Below the pieces are notes generated by a model. The model ran no database searches. It saw only the letters and a list, made by a program, of their open reading frames with translations, and was not told the DNA's origin. A stretch of DNA of 64,000 bases from contig WSYH01000856.1 of assembly GCA_036426205.1 (NCBI GenBank), positions 94,158 through 158,157 on the forward strand, given 5' to 3'. Of this stretch, positions 44,812 through 56,666 are shown piece by piece (the stretch's first letter is position 1; each line of letters opens with the position of its first letter). The position numbers and the translations under genes were made by a program. The DNA is from Ascaphus truei (Eukaryota > Chordata > Amphibia > Anura > Ascaphidae).

Positions 44812-46070
44812 TCACGATGGACCCAGCTTATTAACACTTTTAATTACCGGGATCATTGATTGAGCAAGCAGAGAGATAAAAATAAATTGTGTTTATTCAC
44901 CTAATGAACGCACACAACTATGTTACACAAAAATACAGTAAAAAGACACACTTTAGAAACTGGGATTACAAAACTAATCTTTCCTAATTGCAAACACACG
45001 GCAAAATATTCCAGGCCACTTTTCATTCCTGTGGCCTCTTGCTGTTGAATTCCGGTCACTTATCCTCTGAGAAATTTAGACGATTTACTCAGAGCTGGAA
45101 CTTCTCAAATGGGACTGAATCTCAGGTGAATCACACAAGATGGAACTGATGGAACTCTTAGATGGATCTCTTAGAACTGATGAATCTTGAGCGGGGTTCA
45201 AATCTGTGATGGTGATAAAACTCCTTTTCACCCCCACCCCCTCCTTCTTGATGTTACAGCAGAGAACAACTTCCCCATGGCCTGCACCAGCTTATAATAC
45301 CACCCGGCCAAACCCCCTTTGCTCAGTGACAGAATATCTGGTTCTAGTCAAAGAATCCCCCCAGTTGCTGGCCAGCTGTTTAAACCCCTTTGAAGCTCTA
45401 ACTCTTGTATACATCCTGGAAGGCATCTCCCCAGGTCCCTTAAAAGCCAGGCCTTCGGAATGGTGGGTCATAACCTAGCAGGGTGAATCTTTTAATGTAT
45501 TCTGTCCCCTGCCTGTCATGTAAATCTCCCCACCTCACATAACTGTAACCTACACAAGGGCCATGCCCGATTATGCTTTTACACCCATGGTACTATTAAT
45601 AAAATCATAACAGTCTACATGTCTCTCCTAATCGTTTGCATACAACAAATTAGAGCATTAGGACATTCCTTCAAACATATCAAGCTTGGGGGATGGTTAA
45701 AACCCCCATTCTCTTTTCCCTTATTCAAAAACATTGTTACCATACTTCATACATTATATGATTTTCCCCCTGAACCCTATTTTAATCAAACAAACCTCCT
45801 TTTTATACCTGGCTGGAGTGTGGGGATATACCCCTTGTGTCCCATTTTTACCTTTTCCTGCTCTGTGCTGAAGCAGGGCATTCCAGCACCTCTGGAAACG
45901 GTAAAACACAAACGGCAATTGTCTCATATTTTGCACACAGTCACAGTAATGCATACACAATGCCCAGGGCCAAGAGCTGACACTCTAAGACTCCAAAACA
46001 CAGGTCAGGGGTAAACAAGTGGGCTTGACCTTTATTATAAGCCTGGTTCTCCCTTCCCCCGCCACAGTGA
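44812..46070 (-). repeat. LTR-like dispersed repeat A, copy A3
   Basis: Starts TGTCACGATGGACCCAG and shares ACCGGGATCATTGATTGAGC, TTTATTCACC, the CTGTGCTGAAGCAGGGCATTCC block and the AAGAGCTGACACTCTAA block with A1. It is followed directly by a copy in the opposite orientation. Confidence 0.65.
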
Positions 46071-46074
46071 TCCC

Positions 46075-47253
46075 TAGGTTAAGGGGGGTACTCCAGTTAA
46101 TGCCCAGGTAGCCCAGAAACTGTATTGGGTTCATGGGTGCTCCAAGCATATATGAGGTTGTGAGGGGACTCCGAGTCCAGTCTACGTCCCATAGATATTG
46201 TGTAGGGAATAAGGACGGATAGAAATAAAAGTGCATCTTTCTATACTATTCCCCATACCCAGACACTTGGACAGGTATTAAAAGTATATTTTTATTAATA
46301 CTGTGATAGTGCTGTAATGTATTGTTGTGAACTGTAAACGAGCTGAGACTTTCAGAACCGATGCCCGGTCAGGCTGCCAGGGCTACCAAGTTGGTGCCAG
46401 TAAGACTGCTGGACATCGGAGTTGAAAGCAACCATAGGATGCCAGAGGCATGAAAGCCATTTGGGTAAAAGGGAAAGGCTCAAGTACCCACGTCCTGGGA
46501 ACAATGGTAGTCACCCGGGCTGCCATTTGTTCTGCCAGACCTGGAGGAGCCTGACCCAGCGGGATAGATGGCATGAGATAGCCAGGGGCAGAGGTGGCAA
46601 ACTTGCGCCTCTCCCTTGGCAATTTCAGATTTCCCACAGACTCGGCTTTCCATACCGGCTTTGCTCTGATTGGCTACTGAGAAAGTTCCCATGCTATGAT
46701 TGACTGTAGTATTTTGTCAATGAAACTCCAAATACTATAAGAAACGTCTGAGTCAATCCGATTGGAGATTTCTAGCGGTAGAAGTGTGGGTGGGCTTTTC
46801 AAAGATGCTCATGTGCGAATAGCAGAGCAACCGGCTTTGATTTCAAGCCAGGAAAGTCTGCCCGCCAGATTCTAAGTCCTGTTTTTAGCGTCCAAGTTCT
46901 AATAATCAAATATAGCAGTCACGGCTGGGATTGCAAGCCAATTTTAGTTCCAGGAGTTTGGTCCGGAACCCCCGGTCAAAAAGAGTCCAAGTTCTCAGAA
47001 GGGAAGGGAGCGGTGGCGTGTGGAACTTCACGCCGATTTGGGAACCAGAGGATTTCGGGCTAAGTCCCGGTCAGGGGAAAATTCTTATTTGGTGTTCCCT
47101 GCACCTAGAACAGTCTAGTCTTTGACCCCCAGTAATTGTGCTTTTCTTCTGTATTTTGTGTTTCACTGTCTATGCCTATTTAGTTCACTATCCTGTTTTG
47201 CTCAATGAATGATCCTGAAAAAAAGGTATAAACTGCCTGGTCTCCCGTGACAA
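46075..47253 (+). repeat. LTR-like dispersed repeat A, copy A4
   Basis: The reverse-oriented partner of A3: the plus strand ends GTCTCCCGTGACA at ~47,253. On minus it has TGTCACGGGAGACCAGG, GAGCAAAACAGGATAG, and near 46,080-46,160 the GTACCCCCCTTAACCTAGG-like block of A2. A3 and A4 are tail to tail within intron 3. Confidence 0.65.
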
Positions 47254-47342
47254 ACACATCCATGGTCACATTTCTTCTTCTTTTTTTTTTTTCAGTGAGG
47301 GGTGTGTGTTAACAATCCTTGTCTTTTTGTGATTGACGTTTA

Positions 47343-47503
47343 TAGATCTACTCGTCATCATTGGACAGTGCAGCATGCTCATTATAAGCGTATGGAGATG
47401 CTCGCCATCCTTTTACAGTGCAGCATGTTCATTATCAGGGCCTGGAAGTGTATAGAGCTACTCTGCATAATTATACAAAGCAGTATGTTCATTATCTTTC
47501 ATT
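47343..47503 (-). repeat. Minisatellite, same ~57-bp unit as 30,890-31,125, opposite strand
   Basis: About three units with CAGTGCAGCATG(C/T)TCATTAT on plus, the reverse complement of the unit near the promoter. It lies ~190 bases before the last exon. Confidence 0.7.
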
Positions 47504-47690
47504 GGGCGTTGGTTAAACCGCTATGTGGGAAAAAAATTTTTACATTTTCTTTTCTTAACCCTTATAGGGGCCAGCAAAGTATTGACGAGCAAATTGTGAA
47601 ACCATCATTAAAAATGGCTGATAATTTGTTACTGAGCACTTTAAATTTCCGTATATTTGAACTGATCATTCAATCATACATTTTTTACAG

Positions 47691-49033
47691 GGTGTGGTTC
47701 CTTGTGTCAGAACAAAGCAGATGATTCTGGGATTGATCTATATGCCACAGGTTGGGCAATGGAAGAAACCATCCCTGCTTATTACCCCACAGAGAAGAAT
47801 TGCACAGATCCAAACACTGCCGAAATCCCACTAAAGGAACCGGCACCACCTGCTGCAGAAAACCCAACAAATGCCCTTGAAAACAATCGTGAAGAAATTG
47901 TAGGAACGCAAGCAACCTCTGATCCCAGTGAGAACACTCCGGGGAATGCAGAAGCCGTAGATGTAAATAAAACCCAGCCGGCCGTGCCATACAAACGCAG
48001 CGAGAGTGGTAAAAGCTTTTGGGATAAACCAAAATATACCTACAAACACTTAAACCAGAAGGATCAGAAGAATTATATATGCATTGAGTGTGGGAAGAGC
48101 TTCATATATAGGTCGTATCTTGTGGTGCACCAGAGAACACACACAGGGGAGAGGTTATATGTCTGTATTGAGTGCGGGAAAGGTTTCACCCGCAACTCTT
48201 ACCTTGTAATACATAGGAGATCCCACACAGGAGAGAAGCCATTCCCATGCCTCGATTGTGGGAAAAGCTTTACAAGCAACGTAAGTTTGGTGAAGCATCA
48301 GAAAACGCACAATGAGGTGAAACCGTATACTTGCATTGAGTGCGGGAGAAGTTTCACAGATAGCTCCAACTATGTCAGGCATCAGATAATCCATACTGGG
48401 GAGAAACCGTATGCATGCGGTATATGCTCAAAAAGCTTTACCAGGAATTCACACCTAGTGTTGCACCAGAGAACACACACAGGGGAGCGACCCTACACCT
48501 GCCCTCACTGTGATAAATGCTTTACTAGCAGCTCGAACTTAGCTAGCCACCAGAAAACGCACTCTGGAAAAAAGCCCTTTGTTTGTAAGGACTGCGGGAA
48601 AAGTTTCACACAGAAATCATATCTGGTTACACACCTGAGAAGTCACACTGGGGAAAAGCCATTCGCATGCGATTGTGGCAAACGCTTTGTAGTGCGATCG
48701 TCCCTGGTGAAGCATCAGGCAAAGCACACCGGGGAGAGGCCATTTGGGTGTAGCGTGTGTGGTAAGCGTTACATACGGAGGTCTCATCTTAACGCGCACA
48801 AGAAGACACACAAAGCAGAGCGGCCATATGTTTGTTCTAAATGCGAGAAGACTTTCACTCGTAGGTCTCATCTCCTGGCCCATCGAAAGAGTCATAAAAG
48901 GGAGAAGCCTTACACATGTGTGGAGTGTGGCGATTCCTTTACACGCAACACCGCTCTGGTCACACACCAGAAAACACACAGAGTGCCGTTGACAGGAGAA
49001 GATGAGGAGGAAGACGATGATGATGATATGTAA
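47691..49033 (+). CDS. C2H2 zinc-finger protein, last exon (11 fingers)
   Basis: The exon starts after TTTTTTACAG at 47,690; two bases complete a Gly codon from exon 3. It codes 446 residues to the TAA at 49,031-49,033. Residues 1-~125 are a Pro/Glu/Asn-rich linker without KRAB, BTB or SCAN. A degenerate half-finger (GKSFWDKPKYTYKHL) precedes 11 tandem C2H2 fingers with TGEKP-type linkers. Finger 8 (FACDCGKRF, ~48,660) has only one residue between its cysteines in place of two. Some linkers deviate (NEVKP, SGKKP, KAERP, KREKP). The tail is EDEEEDDDDDM. Such arrays bind DNA in the nucleus, and the target cannot be read from sequence here. With exons 1-3 the protein is ~515 residues from ATG 32,017. 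Orthology is not assigned. Confidence 0.93.
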
Positions 49034-50850
49034 AGAGATTCATGACACAAAATAGAGGATTGAGTGGTTTTTTTATATTCAGAATAGGGAGGAATTTACA
49101 GGGGCAGTCCCTCCTAGGACCAAAATTCACAGGTCACAGGTCAAATCCCCACTTATTTGTACTTGTGACAAAAAGCTTACTTATTGAGATTTCTAAAAAC
49201 TGACCAATCTTTTTAGCCCCTTTTCTGTCAGCATTGCAAGCCCTACTGGCAGACAATAGATTTATGACTGCCTGTTCTGTTTAGGTTTATGCCAGGCACT
49301 GCAAATGACGTTTTTTGCTGCAATTTTACTCTATTCCAAGTTTTATGAAAGTTGATGCAATGTTGAAGAATACAAAAAAAAAATCCTGTTACATTCCTTT
49401 AGGATTTTTGGCCTAGACCTCGAATACTATTAAACATGCTAGAGATGGTATTATGTGGCTTAATGCTTTGACTTTCTTGACACTTTTAACAAGTGTTCCT
49501 AAGAGGGGCTGCAACTTTAATTCAAAGATTTGACAAGTGCAGTATAGTGGTTAAGGCTTACATTTCAGAATGAGCACTGTAATGGTAAAGGCGTTGGTTT
49601 GTTATGGTTACGGTGGTAGACATGGTGTAGAGGTTAAGAAGTCGGACTGAAAGATAGTGTGGTATGGTAGTTAAGATGTGGTATAGTGAGTACGGTGTTG
49701 AAATAGAAACTCAAAATATTAAAAATTCAAAATACTGTATTAAGACTCATCCCAGCTGGAAGTTGCACAGATTTTTTTGAGTGCTTTGGAATTAGACCTT
49801 GCATACATTTAGGATTGCACCTCGTGTGTTGCTGTACAAAAGCATCTGAATTATAATTGTGAAGGGCTTGTGATATAAGGCGCCCAATAATTTTTTTTTA
49901 AATATATGTATGTACACACAACATCCCATGAACTCCATATAAAGAGCAAAATCATGTTTCCGTCTCCCCTCCCAAAATAATTAGCTATTTTTTCTAATAA
50001 TTAAACCATAACTAAATTTGACAGATAAAAAAAAGCTACTCCCTTTTTTGTGTGTGCGTGTTTAACACAAATGATTGTATATATTTTTTTAATAATTGGC
50101 ATTTGGATAGCTTTGTAAATACAAAATTCCCCATAAATATTTTTATTGAACTTTTAATCTGTGATTATCGTAGTAAATGAAAAAAAAGTTTAAAAATGTT
50201 TTTTCTGTGTATGCCAATAAGGAGATTTGAATCATCTTTACGTGGGGATATTGTGGGTTGAAGATGATCTACATTAAATGAGTCTTTGGGTGTTGCATAA
50301 AATGGTGTCTAAGAAAGAAAATTGAGCAAAAATACGTGTGTGTATGTGTGTGTGTGTGTGTGTGTGTATAGTTTTTAAAGACTACAGCTATCCCAATACT
50401 TATTAATATCAACAACAACAAAAATCAAAACACTAGCAAATCTGTTCATTACACCTTAAGTGGTGTCAGAGCTAACTTTGTGTTATCTGATCCTACTTAC
50501 TTTAAACTTGCATGTAATTTTCTGACATCCGCTTTTTAAACTACTTCCTGCTAACGTGTTTTTATTTTATTTTTCTTAATACATTTTTGGAATATTACAG
50601 GGTTGAAAAAAATCAGATTTAAGCAATTATTAACTTTATATATTAACTATAATCTGTTTTAAATTGGCTCATTAAAGTGATAAGATGCATAGATGAGTCT
50701 TATTACTGGTATAAAACTTTTTATATATATATAATTATAATTTTTTTCATGTCAGAAATGTTTTTAGCTCTTGCTTTGATTCATGCAAATATGTTGTTTT
50801 TGATGGTTGATTTAAATCCAGAGTCCCACTTACACGGTCCAATAAAATCT
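49034..50850 (+). other. Probable 3' UTR of the zinc-finger gene
   Basis: After the stop, ~1.8 kb of AT-rich sequence has no coding frame. The first canonical AATAAA in the plus direction that I see is at 50,841-50,846. A (TG)n repeat lies at ~50,336-50,369. The mRNA end is an inference. Confidence 0.4.
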
Positions 50851-51063
50851 TTTTAGAAATCCAATTTACTTTCCCGTTTTTTTAAATTCCAATCCTAAAT
50901 GTTCTCTATGAAATCCTCCAGCGGTTTCTAATTCCAGAGAGATATCCAAGTAAAATCATTTTTGCCGGGTCTATAAAATATGGCCGCAGTGAAGACCTGA
51001 CAAATGAGTCAAACTTTGGGGTGGTTGCTCAATTCTTACCTCCATTTTAGGGCTGATCCCTTA

Positions 51064-51316
51064 GGCCGTGCCTACGGCGACGCGAATTCGCCCGAAAACA
51101 AATGTATTGCCGCCGCCACGTGCGCTTATAGTGCACGCGACGTCGCCGTCGCGAAAACCCGCCGCCGGCAAAATTTGATTTTTCAAGGGCCGTCACGTGA
51201 CGGCCCTTGAAGAAATCAAATTGCGGGAATGCCACGATGCGGCCGACCAGTGAAAGATAACGGGTGACGTCACCCATTGTATCGCCGTCGCCATCGGCGG
51301 CACTATAGGCAAAGCC
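51064..51316. mobile_element. Harbinger-like MITE (253 bp) with TTA target duplication
   Basis: TTA at 51,061-51,063 and 51,317-51,319. The ends are GGCCGTGCCTACGGCG on the left and, on minus, GGCTTTGCCTATAGTGCCG on the right. The interior is rich in CGCCGTCGC blocks and holds a long palindrome. The 3-bp TTA duplication and GG ends fit PIF/Harbinger. No transposase. Local GC content is far above its surroundings. Confidence 0.75.
51172..51222. repeat. Near-perfect 51-bp palindrome
   Basis: The central 30 bases (51,182-51,211) are perfectly self-complementary around GTCACGTGAC. The symmetry continues ten more bases each side with one extra base on the right. It is the centre of the MITE. Confidence 0.92.
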
Positions 51317-51319
51317 TTA

Positions 51320-52210
51320 GTGAGAGCAGTGTGCGTTTATGGGGCTTTTGCTTACAGGGTTCAATTCGAAAATCTATTAAACATCTTCTACTATGAATAT
51401 GAAACAGTTAATACTTATGACGTTGGCCTATGTGCTATGTATTTTTGGTGTATACGTTAACATTTCAAATGTATTTGCTCTTGTGTGCGTCTATGTACCA
51501 ACCTTATTTTTCTCAATGTGCCCCTTTTTTTTAACCCTTTCAGTGCCCTATAGATGTGGCTACTATGTCATGGTTTCTGACACTCCTGGGGCCCCATGAT
51601 GTAGCCACATCTTAATCCTATTGCTCATTTTTGTAGGGGAGATCGTGTTCTGCGCAAATGGGATCCATTAGGAAGGAAGGGGCTAGTCCTATCTTGTTCC
51701 ATCATCTGTGATCGAGCGATCACGTGATCTCTACAGAGGAGGGATTGCGAGCGACGAAGGGTCGTGGCTCTCTGGGGCAGCACCTCCGGTACTCCAAGGG
51801 GTTAAGTGTCAAAAATGGTTTTAATAAAATATTTTTGAGCTCTGATGTTAATGGTATTTACTATGAAAAAAAAATGTTTGTGTCAAAAAAAAAACCTGCA
51901 CTACAATAGTCCATTGAGTTGAATCTGGCCTAAACCCTAAAAATATTTGCATACGTTATGGGCGGAATTAAGTTGCTATGTATCAACTATTTGTTCCAAC
52001 ACAGCGGCTGTTTCATTATGTTACCAGAATGTATTTTCACAGTATGGCTATTCTCAATAATATTACTCATTTATATTTACTAGCACTAGTTATCAATAAA
52101 ACAATACACAAAATTCTGTTTTAATTTAAAATGCATCAATCAGAAATTCAACATGACAAAGCAGTGCGGCAAAATTAATATCCGATAAATTATGGTTTGT
52201 ATGTAGGGAG
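51320..52210. other. Unrecognised intergenic DNA
   Basis: No conserved frame; ordinary AT-rich sequence with short A-runs. Confidence 0.4.
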
Positions 52211-52211
52211 T

Positions 52212-52585
52212 CATAAGGATATATATATTATATATATCTCTATATCGCTTTTTTTAAAACTTGTTTTCTTGATTTTACAGAGTATTCATAAGGATATAAG
52301 TCATAACGATATATATATATCTTTATGATTACTCTGTAAAATCAAGAAAACAATTTAAAAAAAAAGCGATATAGAGATACATATATTACAGTGGTTGACA
52401 AATCACCAAAAAATCTACTCGCCACACAAAAAAATCTACTCGCCACCTAGTACCAAACGTGTGCTGCTTGGGCCAATATTTACTCGCCCGGGGGTTAAAT
52501 CCACTCGCCCGGGGCGAGCAAATGTATAGGTTTGTAGAACACTGCATATATATATAATCTCTATATCGGTTTTTTGATTTTACAG
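52212..52585. repeat. Foldback repeat with internal hAT-like MITE
   Basis: 52,219-52,295 (TATATATCTCTATATCGC, then CTTGATTTTACAGAGTA) is repeated inverted at 52,310-52,385, forming a hairpin with ~70-bp arms. A third partial arm lies at ~52,548-52,590. Between arms two and three, 52,389-52,544 begins CAGTGGTTGACAAATC and ends GAACACTG, with CATATATT/CATATATA flanks. This looks like a hAT-type MITE built of CTACTCGCC repeats. Confidence 0.6.
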
Positions 52586-52590
52586 AGTAT

Positions 52591-53970
52591 TCATAGGGAA
52601 GGGAGGAGGATGACGGAAAGCAAAAGTGGGTGGGGGAAGATAGATCCATTTCCATGTTAGAATCATTTATTCTTTTGGGGAGAACCCCTAAAAAAATGCA
52701 TGCATTTTTAACATTTTCATTGTTTCACAGTTCTTCTTTGAAGTCAGTCAGTATTGAGTTGGTTTAGCTCACAGTTTAGTAACCCATGGTTCACAAATCC
52801 TCAGATGGCAATTATATCTGTCCGCCACTAAGCTAGTAGTTTTTCTATGGTCATTATATTGTTTATTTTGTTTTTGACTGTGCTAATCGTCAGGGGTCTA
52901 TCTGTTTCCAGTGCCTCGCTATCGTGCATTTAGCTGCTGATAACGCACATCTCATCAGTGTTTCTAGGTTCCTATCCAGGTCCTTTTGTGGGCATATGTA
53001 TTAGCAGCAATTCCATATTCCAGGATGAGTGTAGTCCTGTGATTTGTTTGATTAGACTTTTAATTTTCATGACGCACCTTTTTTATGAAGGTTTGTACTA
53101 TTTAGCACTAAATGATGCACAATTAAAAATAAAATATGATTTTATACGGTGTTATATAGCAAAGTGACTTCACTACAGTATTGATATAGATAGATAGATC
53201 TATCTCACAGATACACTATTTTTAAGGTAAATTCCTTCTATAATATCTGTCTAATTTAGCAGCAAATATAGGATTTGCAATAAAGTAAAAGCTCTCGGCT
53301 ATGTAATCCCTTCTCCACCACCTGTAATGTCTGTATCATAGTATAAAATATAAGAAAGTAAAGGTTTTCAGATTGGGCTCCAAAGCATACACCACAGAAT
53401 ATACAACACACACTGTTCTCATTGGGGGCTTGTTAAGGGATCACCCCTAATGGAGGTAAGAAAGCTGAACTTGAGTTTTATGTCTTCTCTTGGGGAATTC
53501 ATAATGGTGGACATTTTTAAGACTTCTGGCAAGAAAACTAAATCACCCATAGTATTTCCTGAGTTTGAAAACTGAGTAGTTTTTTTTAAAAGAAGTAAAG
53601 GGGATTTATATAGGGAACAATAACCATCTATGCTGTAATACTAAAATAAAACTTCCAACTCCTGACCTAAATTCTACCTTACCACCTCTCATGCGGTCTG
53701 TGATTCTTTCCTTTGCTGTGCTTTAGAAATTACCTTGTGTATATATTACGTTTTTAGGATTTTCCTTTATAAAAAATAAATAAACCATTTGGGATGCTAA
53801 AATTGTTCTCGTCTTAATATAAATCTGCTTACTGTATCAATGATCATTTTATGATTTCTGTCAACGGAAATAAAAAAGAACTATATCAAAAAAATATGCA
53901 TTTTGATTTTGTGTTTGAGGAAATGTATGTTTCTATTGTATTCAGTAAGCACACCTTAGCGCATTAAGTA
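52591..53970. other. Unrecognised intergenic DNA
   Basis: AT-rich, with a short TAGATAGATAGATC stretch near 53,190. No gene signal. Confidence 0.4.
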
Positions 53971-53989
53971 ATGGCATATGTATTTATTT

Positions 53990-54990
53990 ATAACCACATT
54001 TATTTAGCGCCCTTAAACAGGGCGCTGTACAAAGGTGGGGTTAAATACTGTATAGATTAGATTGTAGAGTAATTGTTAAAATGCATTGTGGTGGGTAGGG
54101 GTGGGAACATTATGGTCTGGGTATGGGTTTGATGCATTGAGAGCTTGCTTGGTTGGTGAGCAGGGGTTTGGGTCAGGTCTCTGGATTTAGTCTCGTCGGT
54201 GGCATGTTGACGAGTCTGACAGTCAAGGCAATTGCTGAGGTGGGTGATTGGAGGATTTTGGAGAGACTTTAGGAAGGGGTGAGGGTAGGGGAGATCATGG
54301 GTGTTTGGGACGGTGTGGTGAGGAAGAGGATGAGAGGATAATGTGAGATCATGGAATGTGATGGAGAAGTTTTTCAGTTGGCTTTTGAAGATGGTTAGGA
54401 AGGGGGCAGATTGGATGTGGTGGGGGAGCTTGCTCTGGTAGAGGGGCGAGTAAGGCAAAGGATTGGAATCGAGAGGACGCACACAGCTAGGGGAGAGTGA
54501 GGGTTGTGGCAGTCAGGTAGCGAAGAGGACGGGAATGGGTGAAGTGATAGATGAGTGCCTAAAGGTAAGGGGGCAAGACCATGGACAGATTTGTAGACCA
54601 GGGTGAGGAATTTGAAGAGGGAACGTTGTTGGATGGGTAGCGAGAGGAGAGGGGTGGCGTGGGCAGAGCGAGGGAGCTTGAGCTTCAGTGTTTTGGATTT
54701 GTTGGAGGGTTATCGAGGCGTAGAGGGGGAAACCTGAGGAGAAAGGAGTTGCAGTAGTCAAGACTGGTGAAGATTAGGGCGCAGATGAGCAGTTTGGAAG
54801 AGGAGAGAGAAATTAATGGATTAATTTTTCTTATATTGTATAGGTGGTAGCGACAGGTGATAGTGATGGGGGTGACGTGTTGGGCGAAGAGGGAGGGTTA
54901 AAGGTGACTCCAAGGTTGTGAGGGGGGAAAGAAGATTATGTGGTGTGGGTAGGATGGAAGGGAGAATGAAAGTAGAGAACTTCAGTCTTG
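53990..54990 (-). pseudogene. Decayed LINE fragment (RT C-terminal region)
   Basis: Minus translation in broken frames gives ALIFTSLDYCNSFL, SGFPLYAS and TLQQIQNTEA, matching the post-catalytic SRLDYCNSLLSGLP...LQ-x-VQNAAA block of L2/Rex-type vertebrate LINEs. Further downstream are only traces. The plus strand is G/A rich, which creates long chance frames on minus. Confidence 0.6.
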
Positions 54991-55252
54991 GGTGGTTTAA
55001 TTAGTAGGAAGTGGACATTTTAATTTTTTTTATGAAATGGTGTAAATTGGAGCAAACTAAGAGGGAAATGTAAAAAATATTACATAACGGTCAGATGACT
55101 TATAAATAACAACCTCCCCACCGATTTTGTGTCACATTTTTCACCATTGTGTCCAGTATTTTCGGAGAGGCCATCTGGCAACCCTACCCATAATGTGTGG
55201 GGTAGGGCAATGATCAGTTGTGAGCCCAATGGATTATGGGACTGTGACGGTA

Positions 55253-56650
55253 GGGGGTAACTGGCCTGCATAATAAAGGTTAAGCCCGACTAGTTGCCCC
55301 TGAAAATCGTGGGTCCCTGGCAGCTAAGTTGCACAATAAGCCAGGGGCCATGTAATGTAACCTGTAAAAGTCAAAGCATACCCTGTTTTTCCACTTTACC
55401 GGCTCCCCTTGCCCCAGAATCCTAAAACTTCAGGAGAGTAAGATTTGGATGGGAATGCAGTTATTTTGTTTGCAGGAGCTCGGGGGACAAAGTTACTGGT
55501 AGTCCCCTAATTCTCCCTGGCGTGCAGGCATGATTTGCGGGTAAACGGGTTGAATTACACCGGGGCTGCCTAGTGTCACTCAGACACCTGATTTTCGAGC
55601 CTATATATCCCGGACCGCCTTTCCCTCACAAGTCAAAGGGTTCACAAGACATACTTTAATAAAGAATGTTTTATTGTGTTTGGTGCATTTTGTATAAATG
55701 TCCATTCCAGCCAGTCTGGGCATCCACATAGGTGCCAGGATGTCTGGATACATATCGGAGTTCCAAGGAGAGAGAGGCTGTCCAGAGGTGACAAAACCGT
55801 TTGGTGGGCAAGGAAGGGCGATTGTCCAGGTCTGAGGAACAAATGGCAACCTGTGGGGGACACCTTTTTGAGTCTGCCAGATATGGTGGAGCCTGCCCAG
55901 AGGGTGGCAATGGGTTAGCTTGGGAAAGATGGCGCTCGTAGGCACGTTTCCCATTGGCTAATCCATATTTCCCACACACCCGGCTTTTCGAGCCGGCTAA
56001 GCATGCCTCCTCTGACGTCCGCAAAGGACGAGCCCCTGTTTCTATTGGCTAGTGGGAGGGAATTCCCATGCTCTGGTCGCTGGACAGGCTCCACCAGGTT
56101 GGCGGACTCAAAAGCTGTCCCCACAGGGTGCCCTTTGTTCCCCGGCCTGGCAAATCACCCTTCCTTGCCCACCAAACGTTTTTGTCACCTTTTGGACATC
56201 CTCTCTCCTTTGGACTCTGATGTCTATACAGACATCCCGGCACCTACTTGGATGCCCGGGCTGACTGCATAGACATTTATACAAAAAGCACAAAACGCTA
56301 TACAACATGTTTTTAATAAAGAATATCACTTGGGAGACCTTATACATGTGAGGGACATGTTTCTGGGATACTTGGGCTCGAAAACCAGGATTCTGGGGAA
56401 CACTGGAGAGCTCTGGTGTAATTCACCTTGCATACCACATGCCTGCACGTCAGGGAGAATTACTGTACATTCGGTAACTTTATCCACCGAACTCCTGCAA
56501 ACAAGATAACTGCATTTCGACCCAAATATCCCACCTAAAACGTACACTCCCAAAGTTTCATATCTCTGGGGCAAGAGGACCAGGTAAAGCCCCAAAACAG
56601 GTCATGTTTTTACTATGCTTTGCATGGGTTTTCTATACACATACCCCGTT
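55253..56650. repeat. Inverted pair of LTR-like repeat B
   Basis: 55,438-55,905 (minus) and 56,080-56,545 (plus) are reverse complements with ~175 bases between them. Shared blocks: CAGACTCAAAA-like, GCCCACCAAACG, CATTTATACAAAA, TTTAATAAAGAAT, GTGTAATTCACC and the CTCCTGCAAAC edge. The outer edges carry GTGACGGTAGGGGGTAAC (55,253) on the left and a similar motif at 56,667 on the right. Confidence 0.75.
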
Positions 56651-56666
56651 TTCATCTACAGATGGG

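Noticed and set aside
30000..47690. KRAB, BTB or SCAN domain exon for the zinc-finger gene
   Set aside because: No DVAVYFS/EEEW-type or similar block was found in plus frames near plausible splice sites.
54057..54761. Ser/Pro/His-rich minus-strand protein of 141 residues
   Set aside because: The G/A-rich plus strand yields long chance frames. The only recognisable residues are LINE RT remnants.
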